Positions 1 to 43,957 of a stretch of DNA of 64,000 bases are shown here, piece after piece. Position numbers and translations under genes: made by a program. The notes under the pieces are model-generated. The model searched no databases. It saw only the letters and a program-made list of their open reading frames with translations, and was not told the DNA's origin. Within the stretch, counting starts at the first letter, position 1; every line of letters begins with the position of its first letter. Origin of the DNA: Mugil cephalus (lineage: Eukaryota; Chordata; Actinopteri; Mugiliformes; Mugilidae); contig NC_061774.1 in assembly GCF_022458985.1 (NCBI RefSeq), positions 9,228,616-9,292,615 of the forward strand. Reading direction: 5' to 3'.

Positions 1-2211
1 AAAATATCTTCTCCCCATGTCATAACACACCTAAATGTGCACTTTTCAAATTCTAAACAGCATAACATATTAGTCACGACCCTTTAGACTTGTTGAAAAC
101 TATTCTGTTCTTTCAGACTAAATATTTGAGCAAACATTTCTGAATAGCTTAGAGTAATCCACGAATCCAACACTGTAAGATTTTTTATTTTATTTTCCCC
201 CGATTTGTAGAGAACCTACCACAGATGTTTTCCTAAGAAAATACCTTGTGCCACTCAGTTAATGCAAAGCGAGGACCAGGACACGCAAATCTGATCCCGG
301 TCTAATCTTAGATGACTTGGCCTCGTGCCAGTAATCAGTTAGATTCGTGGTGACTGGATCAAGACCCCATCGTGAGTGGATTGAGAAACTGAACCAGAAG
401 TCATTCAGCCTCTCTCTCTACTTCACGCTGTTTGTTCCATGCTTGTCTTCTTTTTAATGGCTCTTAATGAGAACCAGCTTCAGGGCTCTTTGAACCCGAC
501 ACAATAAGCGCAATTTCTGGCATTTTTCAGGCAATATCCTGGAGGAATGCAGCACACAGCTGTTGCGGGGGGTTAGGGCCGTCGGGGATGCTTGCTGAGG
601 TCAGCGCCGGGCAGGCACAGGGGCAGGTGGGAGTTTTTGAGGGTGTGGGTGTAGAGAGACAACCATGGGATGTTTTTTCTCTCTTTTCTTCTCTCGTCTT
701 TTTTTAGCAGGCTGCTGTGGGCCCCTGCTGATTCCTCCATCTGGGGTGCATTACTAAGAGGAATAGGGCAAAATAGAGCTAGTTTTAAGAGATGAGCGGC
801 TTAACCACAAAAGTCAAGGTCAAGATGTTGTTTTTGGTTGTGATGGTGGTATTAGGCATGCAAAAGAGATACCAGCATTTGTCATGTACATATGTGCGTT
901 AATGAAAACCGCAAGCTTAATTGTGCGGTTTGATTTATCATTGTTGGTCCAGCATTTAGCAAGACAAGAAAAATGCTAGTTAAAAAAGCTTTTGGGAATA
1001 TTAGTTCGACAGCTACAGAGAAATCAGTGTTAGATTATTATTAACCTTTGAACTGTATGCAAAGTAGTTGTTCGTTAAACTGTGATTTGTAGTCGTGTAA
1101 TACGCAGACAAAAGAGCGCGGTATCATAACGTGAAAGCGTGTGAGCCATAACCCTTCCCCTCTGCTTAACCTTGGACAATAAAACAATGATGTTATAATA
1201 TTTTTGTGAGGAAGTGGATATTGAGCGCCACTGCCAACGCTGGCACCATCAGCTCTTCCTTCGTGCAACAGCTGTTCAGAATAATAGAAAAATACTGGTC
1301 AAATCTGAGAGTTTGCATTTCTAAATGCAGGTGCCCTCGACTGAGTTCGTGTGTGCACGTAAATGTGCATATGCACGCGTTGACATAAACTAGTCCATGG
1401 GTCCGCATGTCACTCTCGTGAAAGTCCATTGTCTTTCTTATAGATGCGCTATAAATAAAGGGTTTCCCTGAAGACTGTCATATTTGGAGAGAACACATAG
1501 TAAACTTGTTTTCAAACCACAATGACCAACTGTTAAGGGATCTCAATGAAAAGAAGGAAATCACATATGGGACTGTGACACCTCCTGGACAGCAGACAGA
1601 ATCATAATGTTTCCTATGTTGATTGCTCTTAGAGAGACCTCTCAACAGAATCAGCTGGCTGCACGCTAAACCGAGGCACATTTGAATTCAGCGATCTCAT
1701 GTTTTCCATCATGGTATTTTCAGAACAGCATTCAGAGTGCAAGGTCGATAGTGGGTGAAAAAAAAAGACTTGTTCCACAAAGAGAGGAAAGGTGCACCCA
1801 GGTGAGGAAACATGTGCAAAGACATGATGATTCATGATTTGCACCGCTGTGACCTTCCACGCAAAGTGGCACAGCTGCTCTCCACGTGATCGCTGTCCTC
1901 CATCTTTTTCCATCTTTACTCTGTCTTTCTTTCTGCTCATCCGAGACAACCTGTCCGATGGACAGCGGCCTCACGGCGCCGGAAACGTCCCCGCTGTGCT
2001 CACAGTGGACAATCACTTGCATAAGAGGCAGGGGCAGAACTGCACAAAGTCAACACGCATGCAGAGCATTTGAAGTGATTCAGGGGAATTTCCAGCGGTG
2101 TCTTCATTCGCCGTAGCTCAGTAGTGACTGACGCACATCATAAAACAGATGCTGTAAATGTATAAGTGTGTTGAACGTCTTCCCTAAGTGCCGTGTGTGT
2201 GTGTTTAACAG
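1..2211 (+). other. kdrl: 5' flank or intron 1 of the VEGF receptor gene
   Basis: No coding exon could be supported here. The first exon of the receptor should carry a signal peptide and end with one base of a codon, because the exon at 2212 opens with the last two bases of a codon. No ATG-led hydrophobic run with a matching GT donor was found. The best look-alike, an ATG at 665, meets a stop after 14 codons. The simplest reading is that this is the 3' part of a long intron 1, with exon 1 upstream of the window. The region is AT-rich and has no obvious repeat. Confidence 0.6.
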
Positions 2212-32927
<30,716 letters not shown>

Positions 32928-34705
32928 CCTCCTGTTCGGCCCCTGGAGACTCCGTGACTGACGGCCTCAAGGCCTTTGTTCCCCTCTGTTTTGACTCTTA
33001 TCTCCGGACTGTTCTGTAGCAACGTTTGAGAGGAAAACCTGAGATTCGATCTGAAAGTGTTTAGAAAGGACGCTCATGAATCACCTCGACTGTAGCTCCC
33101 GTGTCGTCAAACTTCCAGAGCGTCCGGGGCCGTGCGACAAAAGGAAACCCGTTGATTCCTCTCCAGACTTCAGGCGTAGGTTAATGCTGCTGGTCCGTTC
33201 CACTTTCACTGTGATGGTGTGTCAGACAGCTGAAAACAGGCTCAGGTATCTCTTTGATCTACTGTGAAACAAACTGCAAGATTCCAACTTTAGCACAGAT
33301 CTGATAGTAAAATCTGTTTTGATGATTTTAAGTGAAAATATAATTTTAAATGTGGAAGAGAACCTCTTGTGAAGGTGTATTTTGGTTCAAAGCAAAAAAA
33401 AAAAAAAAAAAATGTAATGTAATGTCATAAAAACAATTAGCTCAACTAACTCAGGTTGACCCAAAGTGGTGAAGGAGAGGAGGTCTCTGTGCTGCGTGGA
33501 TGTTTTTAAGCTCTCTTAGGTTTTGGAAAGTCAGAATTTAATGGTGAAAACAGGGTAGAGCTGAGAGAAAGAACAGACAGCTTCAGATTGAATGCGAACA
33601 GAGAAAGCGTTTAAAGGAAGACTGTAGATGTTGGCTCCTCTTCCCGCCCCAGTATTGAAAGAACACTGTGTCATTTCTGTCCGGTCAAACTAAAACCCAG
33701 ATTTGTGTATTTACTTGTGTACAGATTTAGATAGAAGCTGAGATAACAGCGGCATAGAAACTGTTTATTCAAAGAGCACTAGTATTTATACAGGTTATAA
33801 ACACTGTCACTTAGTCAGCTAGTTCTGTTGTTCATTTAGATTCATTTTTAAATTTAACCAAAGGACTATTTTTTTTTTGTTTTTGTTAGCTCAGTCTTCC
33901 TCAACATGTAATGTCATGCCAGTGTTTCATTCCACACTTATATGCTGCTGGTGCTGCTGTGTTCACTGATAATAAAGCTTTGGGTTTCTGCAGACGTAGC
34001 TAAGTTGGACAGTCTTGGTGCAAGTGGAGCTCAGAGCGCAGGCTGCAGGAACATGTAAAATCAACATTCTGACACAGGATGTGCTCAAAGCTCCAGCCGC
34101 GTTTCTATTAGCTCACTCACCCCTGTAGAAATGCAGCTAGCTTGTGTTTGTTGACCACTAAAAAAATAAACTACAGTGTACAGTGGATATTTTTTGATTT
34201 GACTTCCCAATGATGTTTTTGTTTGTGACCCATTCTTTTTTTTATGTGGAGGTGGAGTGATTATGCACTGATACTATATATTAGGTCTTTATTTTTAAAG
34301 GTATGTTATTATTATTATTATTATAAAAGGGGGTCACGTGTTACACGGATTTCTGATTTTATTTGTTCTTTTTATTTAACTCCTGTCTGTAGTGCATCGT
34401 ATGAAATTAACCGTCTCAGTATTTGTTGTCTTATTTCTCGCCAGGCAAATATCGCTATTGTTTGATTTAACGTTTTATATGTGTGACATTTCAGCTACTT
34501 CAGTTTCTGCCATGTGAATGTTAGAATTTACCACATTTCTTTATGAATAACTTTGACTAATAATTCCTGCAGCAACCTAAACTTTACTTCTCTCTGCTTC
34601 TTTGCTGTTTGTGTAGCGTAACAAGTTAATGAAAGTAATGTTTCCCAACACTGTTAACTGAGTGTATGACGTAACGAAATGAATAAAGATCTATATATTT
34701 ATACT
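32928..34705 (+). other. kdrl: 3' UTR of the VEGF receptor gene
   Basis: Untranslated sequence after the TAA at 32925. AATAAA hexamers lie at 33971–33976 and 34682–34687. The second is followed within about 30 bases by a T-rich stretch and is the more likely main site, so transcripts of two lengths are possible. The UTR holds an A-homopolymer at 33394–33412 and a TTA triplet run near 34306–34323. Confidence 0.65.
33394..33412. repeat. A homopolymer in the receptor 3' UTR
   Basis: Nineteen A residues followed by a short TGTAA repeat. Confidence 0.9.
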
Positions 34706-35616
34706 TTACTCTCAGTCTCAAGTTTTACTTTCTTCAACTTTGAACACATTCCTTTCAGGTACTACACTGGATTGGCTGCAGGATTTGTTTTTTACTCACA
34801 TTTATGATTCCCATAGGATGAATCCTAATAGTTGATACTTTTCCTCTAGCGCCACCATGAGGTAGTTGTTTGTGGTAAAAAGTTGAATTATAGGTTTGAT
34901 TTGATTTAGAAATGTGTGGTCTTCGCTGATCCTCAGATTTTCCGTTTAACGTCATCATCTGGTCAAAATTGAAACGTATCCAGTGTTTCCGTTTATCTCT
35001 TCAAACTGTTTTTACAACCTTACAAAGCTTCTAACGTGGCTTTGAACTTTCAGTCTCTTCAGGATCACGTTGTTGTTTTTCTTCTTCTTGCCTCACAAAG
35101 CGGTGCACATTTCTGTGTGCTTTGGATTATAAAGCAATACAATTTGACTTCATTGTTCAATAAGACCAAAAGTTGTCATGTGAACCAGTGCAAATCTTTC
35201 TTCTCAGTGACATTTAAACTGAATCATACAACATTTATCTTTCTGTGGCATTTGTTATGACCCCAGGATAAAGTCTGTCTGAATATTCTATTTGACTATA
35301 TGGATAAAACCTATTCTGTCTTAATTGCATATTTTCCTAATATTCGTTTACCATTTTGTTGTGAAATACCAGACAGTTTCTTTGTCTCTTCCTGTGATGA
35401 AATGAGTCTTAGATTGAGCTGCCAGAAATTAAAGCTATGTTTATAGGTGGTAAAGTCAAAAATATGGGAATCGCCTTTGATTTACCCTGAATGGTTTTAT
35501 AGGCCTAAAGAAACAGAAATTCTGCATTCCTCAATTAAAATGTACGAAAAGGGAAGAAGAAAAATGGGAAAAGTACAAAGAATCTTGCTTTTGTCCTGGT
35601 TTGACGTTAATCATGC

Positions 35617-36138
35617 ATGTCCTCTCAGATTTTGTCCCACAACCTCTTGGGAGCGTCCCAGCCTCCATGTAACCTCTGGCACAAAAATGTCTTCGGTTTA
35701 GCTCGGATTCAACCAGCTGAACTCACATCTGCGTTTGCTAACTCAAATGAAAATACTGGAATGTGCCATCGGTTTTTGTCCCCTCTCCGGCTCCTGAGAA
35801 ACTCACTTCCTTGCCAGGAGAAGGTGTCGGCAGCCTGTCTGTTCACCGGGATGCTGCCCCTCCAAGCGGAAAAGGAAGGACCTCTTAATCATCCTGCTCC
35901 CGACCGGAGGACGCCACACAGCGGGCTTCCTATGGGAGCCTCTGGTTACTGGCAACGGGTGTGCCCGCGTGGACCACACGCCACTGGACCAGGCCCCTTC
36001 ACTGTCCCTGCTTGTCCTCTCGGGATTCACTATGTTTACAGTAAGGTGAGTGACTGCTATTCCCAAATGCACGTCAAAAACCTCCGGTGTGACCTATTTC
36101 CAGAATCTGAGGAACAAACAAACAAGGGAAGGATGTAA
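35617..36138 (+). other. Unassigned 173-codon open reading frame
   Basis: ATG-led open frame of 173 codons in the kdrl–cdx4 spacer, locally more GC-rich than its surroundings. The translation is rich in Pro, Leu and Ser, with no domain, signal peptide or membrane segment that I recognise. A possible donor, AAGGTGAGTG, occurs inside at about 36043–36052. It may be chance, a conserved non-coding element, or an exon of an unknown gene. I do not claim that it is expressed. Confidence 0.25.
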
Positions 36139-36430
36139 GAAGGGCAGGGCATTTCTTGACTGTCATGTTATTCTCTGTGTATCTACGCGCAGTAACTTTC
36201 CTTAAGCATGAGGATCATTTGCTGAGAGCCTTCTGAGTCTGGGAGTTAATAATTAATATGAGCAATAACAATCAGATCATAGGGATCAGGCCACGTTCCT
36301 AGAGACCTACAATGAAGAAGAAATCAACACTGATGCAACATTGCTTCTTCTTGCACACAATCACTTAATTAATCACTTTCTTTTCACCCTCTCATTCATG
36401 ACTGACAAAGAAAAGATCATCATCATCATT

Positions 36431-36500
36431 GAACTTTATTTATATAGCACTTTTTCTATTAAAAAAAATGCAACTCATAGTGCTTCACACAAATAAAGAC
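36431..36500. repeat. Retroposon-like fragment (TTTATTTATATAGCAC type)
   Basis: The segment with CTTTATTTATATAGCACTTT, followed about 40 bases later by AGTGCTTCACACAAATAAAG, resembles a widespread fish interspersed repeat that ends with a tract of this kind. The boundaries are approximate. Confidence 0.45.
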
Positions 36501-39296
36501 ATAAAACGTTACAACAAGAAACAAAATCACCCACTCATCCACCTCATATATACACACACAGACACATATAAGCACACTCACACATACATGGAAAAAAGAT
36601 GAATAGAGTAAAGAGACAAAGTGGGTTTAATGTATTTCATGCTTTTACATCAAACTTGTTTATGACACGAGCACGAGTCTCCAAAGAAGCACAACTGAGG
36701 GTCAACAAACACGTCTTAATATTCCCCAATAGTTGCCTCGATGAAACATTTTATCTACTTTTTCACTTGCATTCCTTATTCTGCACTGCGGTCCGCCCAG
36801 TGCGGAAAATATGTTTAAAGCAGAAACTAAAAAAAATCAACCCAGCATAAAAAGGTTTTATACTTTGCAGGCACAAAGGGGCTTCAGATGCTTAGCAGGT
36901 TTTACAATAGTTCATTCCTCAGGTGCTCTATTTACGACGGGTCACGTGAGAGATCAAAAACAAAAAGATTGCAAAGGCTAAAGGTTGAAAAGGTATATAA
37001 AAAAAAAAACTGGTTAAAAGCACATGGGCCTTCAACGGGTTTTATACTTTTTTTTTCATTTACATTTGCTACTGTAGCATAAACTTGCAACATGGTTTAT
37101 CAACATCACTTTATTCTGTCCAGATGGCAAAAAAATTAAATAAAAAAGTCCCGCCAAAACCCACACATTCATTTAGCTGTAATACATTTTTGAGAAGATT
37201 ATCAAGAGTTATAGTAAAAAAAAAAAAAAAGTATTTCTGTTGTCACCAGGTAGGAGATACACGGCTTTAGTGTCATATTGTAATCTGCAATACAATACAA
37301 TAACTTCCCATTATTGTTCTGAGAGTCTTACTAATGAACACATGAGACACATGAGAGCATAAATCTCTCATCAGAGAAGTCAAAAGCAGGATATGAGTGG
37401 AGGTTGTACCGTGAAAAGTAACGCAGTGTTTTGGCTTTAGCTTGACACTTCTAACGTTTAAGTGTAGTCAGTTTTTAATCATGCAGGCGAAAGTAAAACG
37501 AATCAGAATTTACAAAACCGCGAATGCTCTGGCTGCAGGAAAGAGACGGGCGGAAAATAAACTTATTCACAGAAGAAACCGGGAGCGCATCAGAGGGATT
37601 CCCTCTGTCACGGCTTATTAATCAGGAACGTTTACAAATTCATTAATGTCCAGTTTTTATCACTCCCACTGCGCGGCCTGTTTTTGTTTCCCTCATTTAA
37701 CAATTGGGTTTATGAACACCGCTCAACCCCCACCCCGCCACTTCCAGCAGCCTCTTCCCAAAGAAAACAGAGCTGCAAAACACTTCATTAATCACAGAAA
37801 AAAAAAGACCTTTAATGAATTCAGGGACGTATGCCAAAAAACATCTGTGACGCAGCTCGAAAATGGCACCATACGCCGATTTGAGGCCATTGACCAAACA
37901 CAGCAATCGTGCCAAAAGAGAAAAAAGAAAAACGTTAACCCCTTCCCCATATAAACACTTTTCACAATGTCATTCCCAGACCCCTGCCCAAGAAGGTGAA
38001 TGGTGGGTAGGCCACATCCACGCCTCTCACCTAAATACAGAACAATGAGCCGGATACTGTCCCGTTAGCGAACCCAACTTTAGTCCACCTTTAAGAAGCG
38101 TAAGCTGCGCCGGCGACACGTCCGGCTAAATAAAGACCATGGACCGCTGCGGTTCAAAGAGCAAAAGGAAAAAACAAACAGATCAGTGGCAGGTTGGTAT
38201 ACGGACGTGAGCTGTGGCGGTGTGGATGTTGAAATAATGAGCGCGTTGCACGTGATTAAAGCAAAACTACAAAATGCCGCTGATTTTGATGGAGGGCTTT
38301 GTTTCCTTCTCCTCTCTGCCTCCTCTGCACTGTCACTATCACATCAAGGCAAACCCAAAAACCTCATGGCGTCTCCACAGGAACAGTCAGGGATCACCAC
38401 AGCCGACGGGATTCATCCTCTACAGATGTCTGAATGAAATGATATGTGTGTCCATCAAATATATGTTGGTATGTTTTACAGGAAAAGAGCACATTTTTCA
38501 CTCTTCCTCTAATGTTATGAAAGGCTGCCGGGGGAACATAAATACTACTTTTTCTTGGCAACCGATTTAATAGTTGTTTAGACATTTCTGTCTGGATTAA
38601 CGCTGTCAGCTCAAACAAAATAAAAAAAGCCCATAAAGCATTTCTGAAAGAGTAAAAACAAGACACAAAACTACCAGTGTGAACCCATTCTGGGGGACGC
38701 AGCAGAAAAATCCGAGAGAAAACAATGTGGAAACTCATTCATGAAACATTTATGGTAAGTGAAGCCACATAATTCCCCTCCATTTGAATACAGTGCAGCG
38801 TGGATGAAAGGAGAGGGCCCGCACATTCTCAGTCTGCTCAGGGCAGCAAACGTGAGGAACTGATGTCCCACATTTGGGCTCAGCAAACGCTGCCACAGAG
38901 AGGCAGGGTGGGCAGCGGAAGCTCCAGACATTTCGCAGAAATGCAGATTAACGCCAAAAAATGTGAATCTGAACTCCAAAACAACCCCACTGTGTTCACA
39001 TTAATTATGCCACTGTGGTCGCAGCATTTTTCCCAGGCCCCACAGCGTAGGAGCCCTCCGTGCAACCCCCCTCACCTCCTGCCAGGCAGGTAAACAAAGG
39101 GGGCAACAAGAGAGCTGGTTTCACTGCATTTGCGAAGTTGAAGTCAGTAAATATAGCATCTGACATATATAGACTCTGTGTGAGAGGGCCACGGAAGGAA
39201 GTGACGACCAGAGATCCAGGTCTTATCTCCAAAACAGAAAACAGATTTTAATCAGGAGGAGGAACATGTGCTGTGAATCATGTGCATTGTGGATTT

Positions 39297-39324
39297 TTTC
39301 TCTCTCTCTCTCTCTTTTTTTTTT
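39297..39324. repeat. CT/T-rich simple repeat
   Basis: About nine CT dinucleotides flanked by T runs. Confidence 0.85.
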
Positions 39325-39674
39325 CAACCGCTGGCATGCCAACCAGACAGATTCAAATTAAGTATACAAGTTGTCCTTGTGTTTTCTTAGAAAGTGTTTT
39401 AAGAGATCCAGTAAATGCCTATATTTAAACTTCATTGTTGTGTCCCAGGCTAATTAACAACACATGAATTTCTCAACCGGAGTAAAATAGCAACTTTTAA
39501 ATCACACAATGTTCTTAAACCTTCAGCAACATGTCATATCCTTAACGCAGGAACACCAGAAGCACATGCCTGCTGCTTTTCCTCATTGTCCACTGATCCG
39601 GCGAAGAACCGTAACCAGCTTTAAAATGGCCGCGCTCACAATTTTAAATACCTTGTACGGCTTACTCCATCAAT

Positions 39675-40190
39675 CAGTGCATTTACATGCAGAGCTTAAT
39701 TGAGCTATGCTCAAAATTCGGCTTTCTGACTACAATCCTTGTCCCAGTTTACATGCAGCTCAAGAAAATCGAATAACTGTTCTCCTCTTCCACACTAGGT
39801 GGCGATACGTGTCTTCTCAGCGGGTTAATACCACGTTAATACGGCCCAATTTCCGGTTGACCTATTACGTGATATAATAAACGAGTCGCTCATGCAGCGG
39901 ACTGACATTTCAAACAACAACCAGATGGACAATAGTCCAACTTTTTTTAATCTTGTACGTAATGTTCACGCTACTTCAGGTGCAGATAAGATGACGCTAT
40001 CCCTCAGACGGTTCTTCTAGAGGCTCCGTTTCTCTTCTTTCTTGGATGTTTTTGTTCTGGGGTCACACGGCAATGCAGTGGTTGTGAGCATGCGCACACA
40101 CATTATCCGACTGAAAACTCTGATTCCAATCGCATTATTAATCGAAGTAACGTGTTTACATGCACTTAAGTTCTCCTGTCATAGTCCGAT

Positions 40191-40287
<97 letters not shown>

Positions 40288-40360
40288 TACTTTATTCATC
40301 CCCGAAGGGAAATTAGGTCAAGGCAATTATTTGTTTTTTTCACGTGCATGTAAACGTACT
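39675..40360 (-). mobile_element. MITE-like element, copy 2, with an insertion
   Basis: Starts CAGTGCATTTACATGCAGAG and ends near GCATGTAAACGTACT. It is the reverse-complement relative of 27988–28568 and shares many blocks with it, for example TAATCGAAGTAACGTGTTTA against the matching part of copy 1. The alignment is broken at 40191–40320 by a GATA array and a short tail, so that material entered after this copy was in place. Confidence 0.72.
40191..40320 (-). mobile_element. Retroposon 3' tail ending in a (GATA)n array
   Basis: About 24 GATA units (40191–40287) are joined to TTACTTTATTCATCCCCGAA and GGGAAATTAG. On the minus strand this reads as a short 3' tail with AATAAA, then a tetranucleotide repeat, the usual end of a 5'-truncated fish non-LTR retroposon. 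It sits inside MITE copy 2. The family name is uncertain. Confidence 0.6.
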
Positions 40361-42597
40361 CCAGCTCTGTCTCTAATCAATCAATAACATGGATGCTATG
40401 TTATCTTGTATTATTTTGACTCAACCGTACCGTCCGACTGTTTTAAAAAAAACAGCTGAAAACACATTATTGACTCGTGTGTTAGTGACATCTAAAAACA
40501 GCTGCTTCAACAAATCAATCAGTCTTCTAAATATATATATGATGCATTGTTCCAGATAGAAGTCATGGTCTGGGAAATCCAGCAACTTGCGAAGTCAAAA
40601 ACTAATGTCATGCATGGTTTTAGTCTCTTCAGTGGATTAAATTAGCATTAATAAAAAATATATTAGCTCTTGCATTATATGTAAAGTTTGGTCCTTGAGT
40701 TAATAATCTTAAGCTTTTCAACTTTTGGTACATATTATAGATATAGACAATATTATGCACTGTGAAATATATTTTTTACTCCACAATATGTCCAGCCTTG
40801 CCATTTACGAAAACTAAAACGCTTCACACGTGTTGATCTGTGAGCACTGAGTAATCCAGGAATCTAATTCTTCGTTTCTGTTGCAGTAACAGCCTGTAAA
40901 CAGGAACATTTTTCACAATCCTGCCAACTTCTACTTCCGTCGCATCCTGAACAGATTAACCAAAAATACTTTAATTTGACTTGTTTCTGCCGTGTCCTGT
41001 TTTACATTTGTTTAAATAGCAGATGACAAACTCTTGATCGGAGTGTGCGTCTAAAAATAGCAGCAGATGGTCCTGTTTTGCCGTCTTTCCTGCAGAGAAA
41101 TGCTGTGGCCTCTTCAGTGACATTATTGAATTCCTGTGTGCTGCTTCACCGCAGGCCGTCATTGATCTACTTCATCTATGCTGAGTTCAGGGAAGCTTGT
41201 GTTAATACTTTCTCTTAAGTCATTTCGCATCTTTGCAAATTTATTGACAGCTCAAGAAAGAAATGGGGTGCACGTCACTTCATAATAACTGTTGTCATGT
41301 GTAACCGCATGGCTAATTTTAACTTGACATTTCCTTATTTCCAGTGAATCATGTCAACATATCTTTAATATGTTCCTGAAAGCGGAGACTCAAGTGTTTG
41401 TCTGATGAAACTGATGTTTACAGCCTAAGATGATTTGTGATGTCTGCCTTTAGATGGGCCCTTAAATTTCATGATATCAACAACAACATGATTGAGCAAA
41501 GGCTCATCGCTCATAACTATGTGGCTGTTCCTTCTTTAATTGAGCTTAACGTGACCCCACTCAGGTTTCAGTACAGCAGAATACTTCCACATGTTTAATA
41601 TATGCGCATAATCACAAACTCTGAGGACGGAAAAATATGATGAATTTATATAAAACACATGAAACATCTGTCAGTTGTAGTGTTTTCATGGAGGAGTCTG
41701 TCTTTCAGCGACCAACAGCTTTCAAGACTGGGGGATGTGTGTTAGTAAGTCAACTGCACCATCTAGAGAAACCAAACAGTCAGTACAGAGGTGCCGCACA
41801 TCTACTGTATGTGAAACCTTAAACCTTACAAAGAAATTGTACTGAGATGGTGTAAAAAAATACCACCATTTAATCATTAAACTATTATTAGCAACTAAAG
41901 AACGTTAGGGGCATTATAAGAACATTCATTTTAACAACTTATAAAAAACTAAGCTACTTATCCAAGTAGTTTACAGCTGTAATCTAAATACTTGCAGCTC
42001 AGAATTTAAGAAATGACTTAATGAGTGGTGAAACACCTTCACGAAACCCAGGAAGTCTTTGTTTCAACTTTGCTGAAATATTATTATGTGCAGTATACAA
42101 AAAGACCATTACGTCAGAGATTTGTGAGGAAAATATAGTTTGAATATAGTTTTATTGCTCTGTTGTTGAATTTAATTGAACATCACAAAATAATCATGAT
42201 GTAATTCAATAATAACCAGAGCAGTTTCTTCTTCATGTGATGGCAGACACCCTCATACAGTGTCTGGGTCACAGCCAGGCCAGCATTCAAATGGTCTGAG
42301 AAGCTCAAACTATCAACTAACAAGTATGTTACTCATAACATCTAGTTGCAAGAAACATCTGAACGAGCATGAGTTGAAAATCAGAGAAATGGGAGAACAA
42401 TATGAAGAGGTGAACTTTATGAAGGAATTGTACCAAAAGAATTAAGTAAGAAAAAAATGGAAAAGGTCAAGAAGGGGGGTTTTCTGTTGAGGATTCATTT
42501 TCACACATTTACACAGTTGTCAGTGAGACAACTATAATCAAAACACTTCCCTATTGTTTAGTTATTTATTCTAAGTTCAGGCCGTAGCTTGCATGCA

Positions 42598-42625
<28 letters not shown>
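42598..42625. repeat. T homopolymer
   Basis: Twenty-eight T residues, followed after about 18 bases by a short GTT triplet run. Confidence 0.9.
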
Positions 42626-42629
<4 letters not shown>

Positions 42630-43734
42630 CTGTTAATGATGAAAGTTGTTGTTGTTGTTTACAGGTGAAAAATTCAGATTAATAACTAAGTGGATTATCC
42701 ACTTCAAACAGGTGAGATGCAGGGAAATATAAACCTTTTCGCAGATCAAAGTACCTCTGCAGTGCAATGTGTGTAATTTAATGTTGTGGTGGAGGCTGCC
42801 CCCTTGAGGTCAATATTCTACCAGACTCCTCCAGAACATCAGGTCCATCTGCAGCAGCTATAGTTCTGCATAAATCCACAAGAGGGCAAGAGTGAGTCTG
42901 AATAGTTCATGTACTACTGGGACTACAGCGCTCAACAGTGTAAACACCACACATGTAGTGATGTGACACACAGACACACACGCACATGAATATATGTATT
43001 AAAGAGATATTAGAGAGATGATTCTCAATATTTTCTCTTCTCTTCTCCTCCTGCCAACATAGGAACATAGGCAATTTAAATCCTAAAAAAAATAATATAA
43101 AAATAAAGCAAAGACAGCCGGCAACCAGCAGAAACGTGGCTTGTCTCAATGAAGAGTCAAATCAGATTTCCCGATAACCAAAGTATCTACCGTCTGAAAC
43201 TCTGTTTTTTAAATGCTAAAGTTCATTTTCTGATAGTCATCAAATATTAATGGGGCCGAGCTGCTCATCAGCATCCAGTAAAGTCTGACACACATAAATT
43301 CACTGTAATTTCAAGCATGTGACCTGATGTGTCACAGGCCACTGTTTGTCTCAGGTCTCAGGGGGGGTTGTTGGAGTTTCCTTGTAACCGGAATTAGCTG
43401 TGAAGTGCGACCTTGAGGTGTGAACACGGAATACTAAAGGTCCGGCTTGTTTCGAGAACAAGTCTCTTTGCACTTTGCACCTCGTTTGCAAATGAATATC
43501 TTAACAAATAAATCGGGATTTACGTGTGAAGCGTGGCTGGAAATCGATGAATTCCCACAGTAAAAGTAAAATCCAAATGAATGTTAAGCGTGGCAGATCT
43601 TGAGGGTTTAATGGGAAAATGAGAAACTGAATAAATAAAGAGAATTATCTGACATTATTAATTTTTTTTTCATGACACGAGCTACAAATGCACTGCTCTC
43701 ACTATAATACGGAAAAGCTCTTTTATTATAAAAT

Positions 43735-43762
43735 AGATCTGTGCGCAATTACGCACAGATCT
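43735..43762. promoter_or_regulatory. Perfect 11-base inverted repeat upstream of cdx4
   Basis: AGATCTGTGCG, spacer CAATTA, then CGCACAGATCT, about 465 bases before the cdx4 start codon. The arms are perfectly complementary and could form a cruciform in DNA, or bind a dimeric protein. A CDX-like TTTATTATAAAA lies just upstream. The function is not known. Confidence 0.5.
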
Positions 43763-43957
43763 TTTCACTTGGTGCGCTCGTGGACGTGTTGCTTTGGTTT
43801 ATTGCCCGTCCGTGCGGCCTGTGCAGCTGATAGGCCGTGTTGTTAATTTATTCATGGAGCTGAGAACTGATGTTCAGGATAGGCCCACTGTCAGGTGATG
43901 ACGCGCTGCACTACATGCGCAAGGGGGACAGCTGGGCCCGTAGTCCCGGTCACTCTC

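Larger units (their letters stand above)
34706..43700. other. Intergenic spacer between kdrl and cdx4
   Basis: About 9 kb with no gene I can recognise. It contains an open frame at 35617–36138 (listed separately), a short retroposon-like segment near 36431, a CT run near 39299, a MITE-like copy with a GATA-repeat insert (39675–40360) and a T homopolymer (42598–42625). In this position it is the natural place for distal enhancers of kdrl or cdx4, but that is inference. Confidence 0.7.

Noticed and set aside
665..709. ATG followed by a hydrophobic run that resembles a signal peptide for kdrl exon 1
   Set aside because: It hits an in-frame TAG after 14 codons, and no donor gives the one-base phase that exon 2 needs.
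2113..2125. TAGCTCAGTAG resembles a tRNA A box
   Set aside because: No B box follows at the right distance, and no cloverleaf can be drawn.
40191..40287. GATA array as a functional GATA-factor binding cluster
   Set aside because: It is a pure tetranucleotide repeat attached to a retroposon-like tail, which explains it without any regulatory role.
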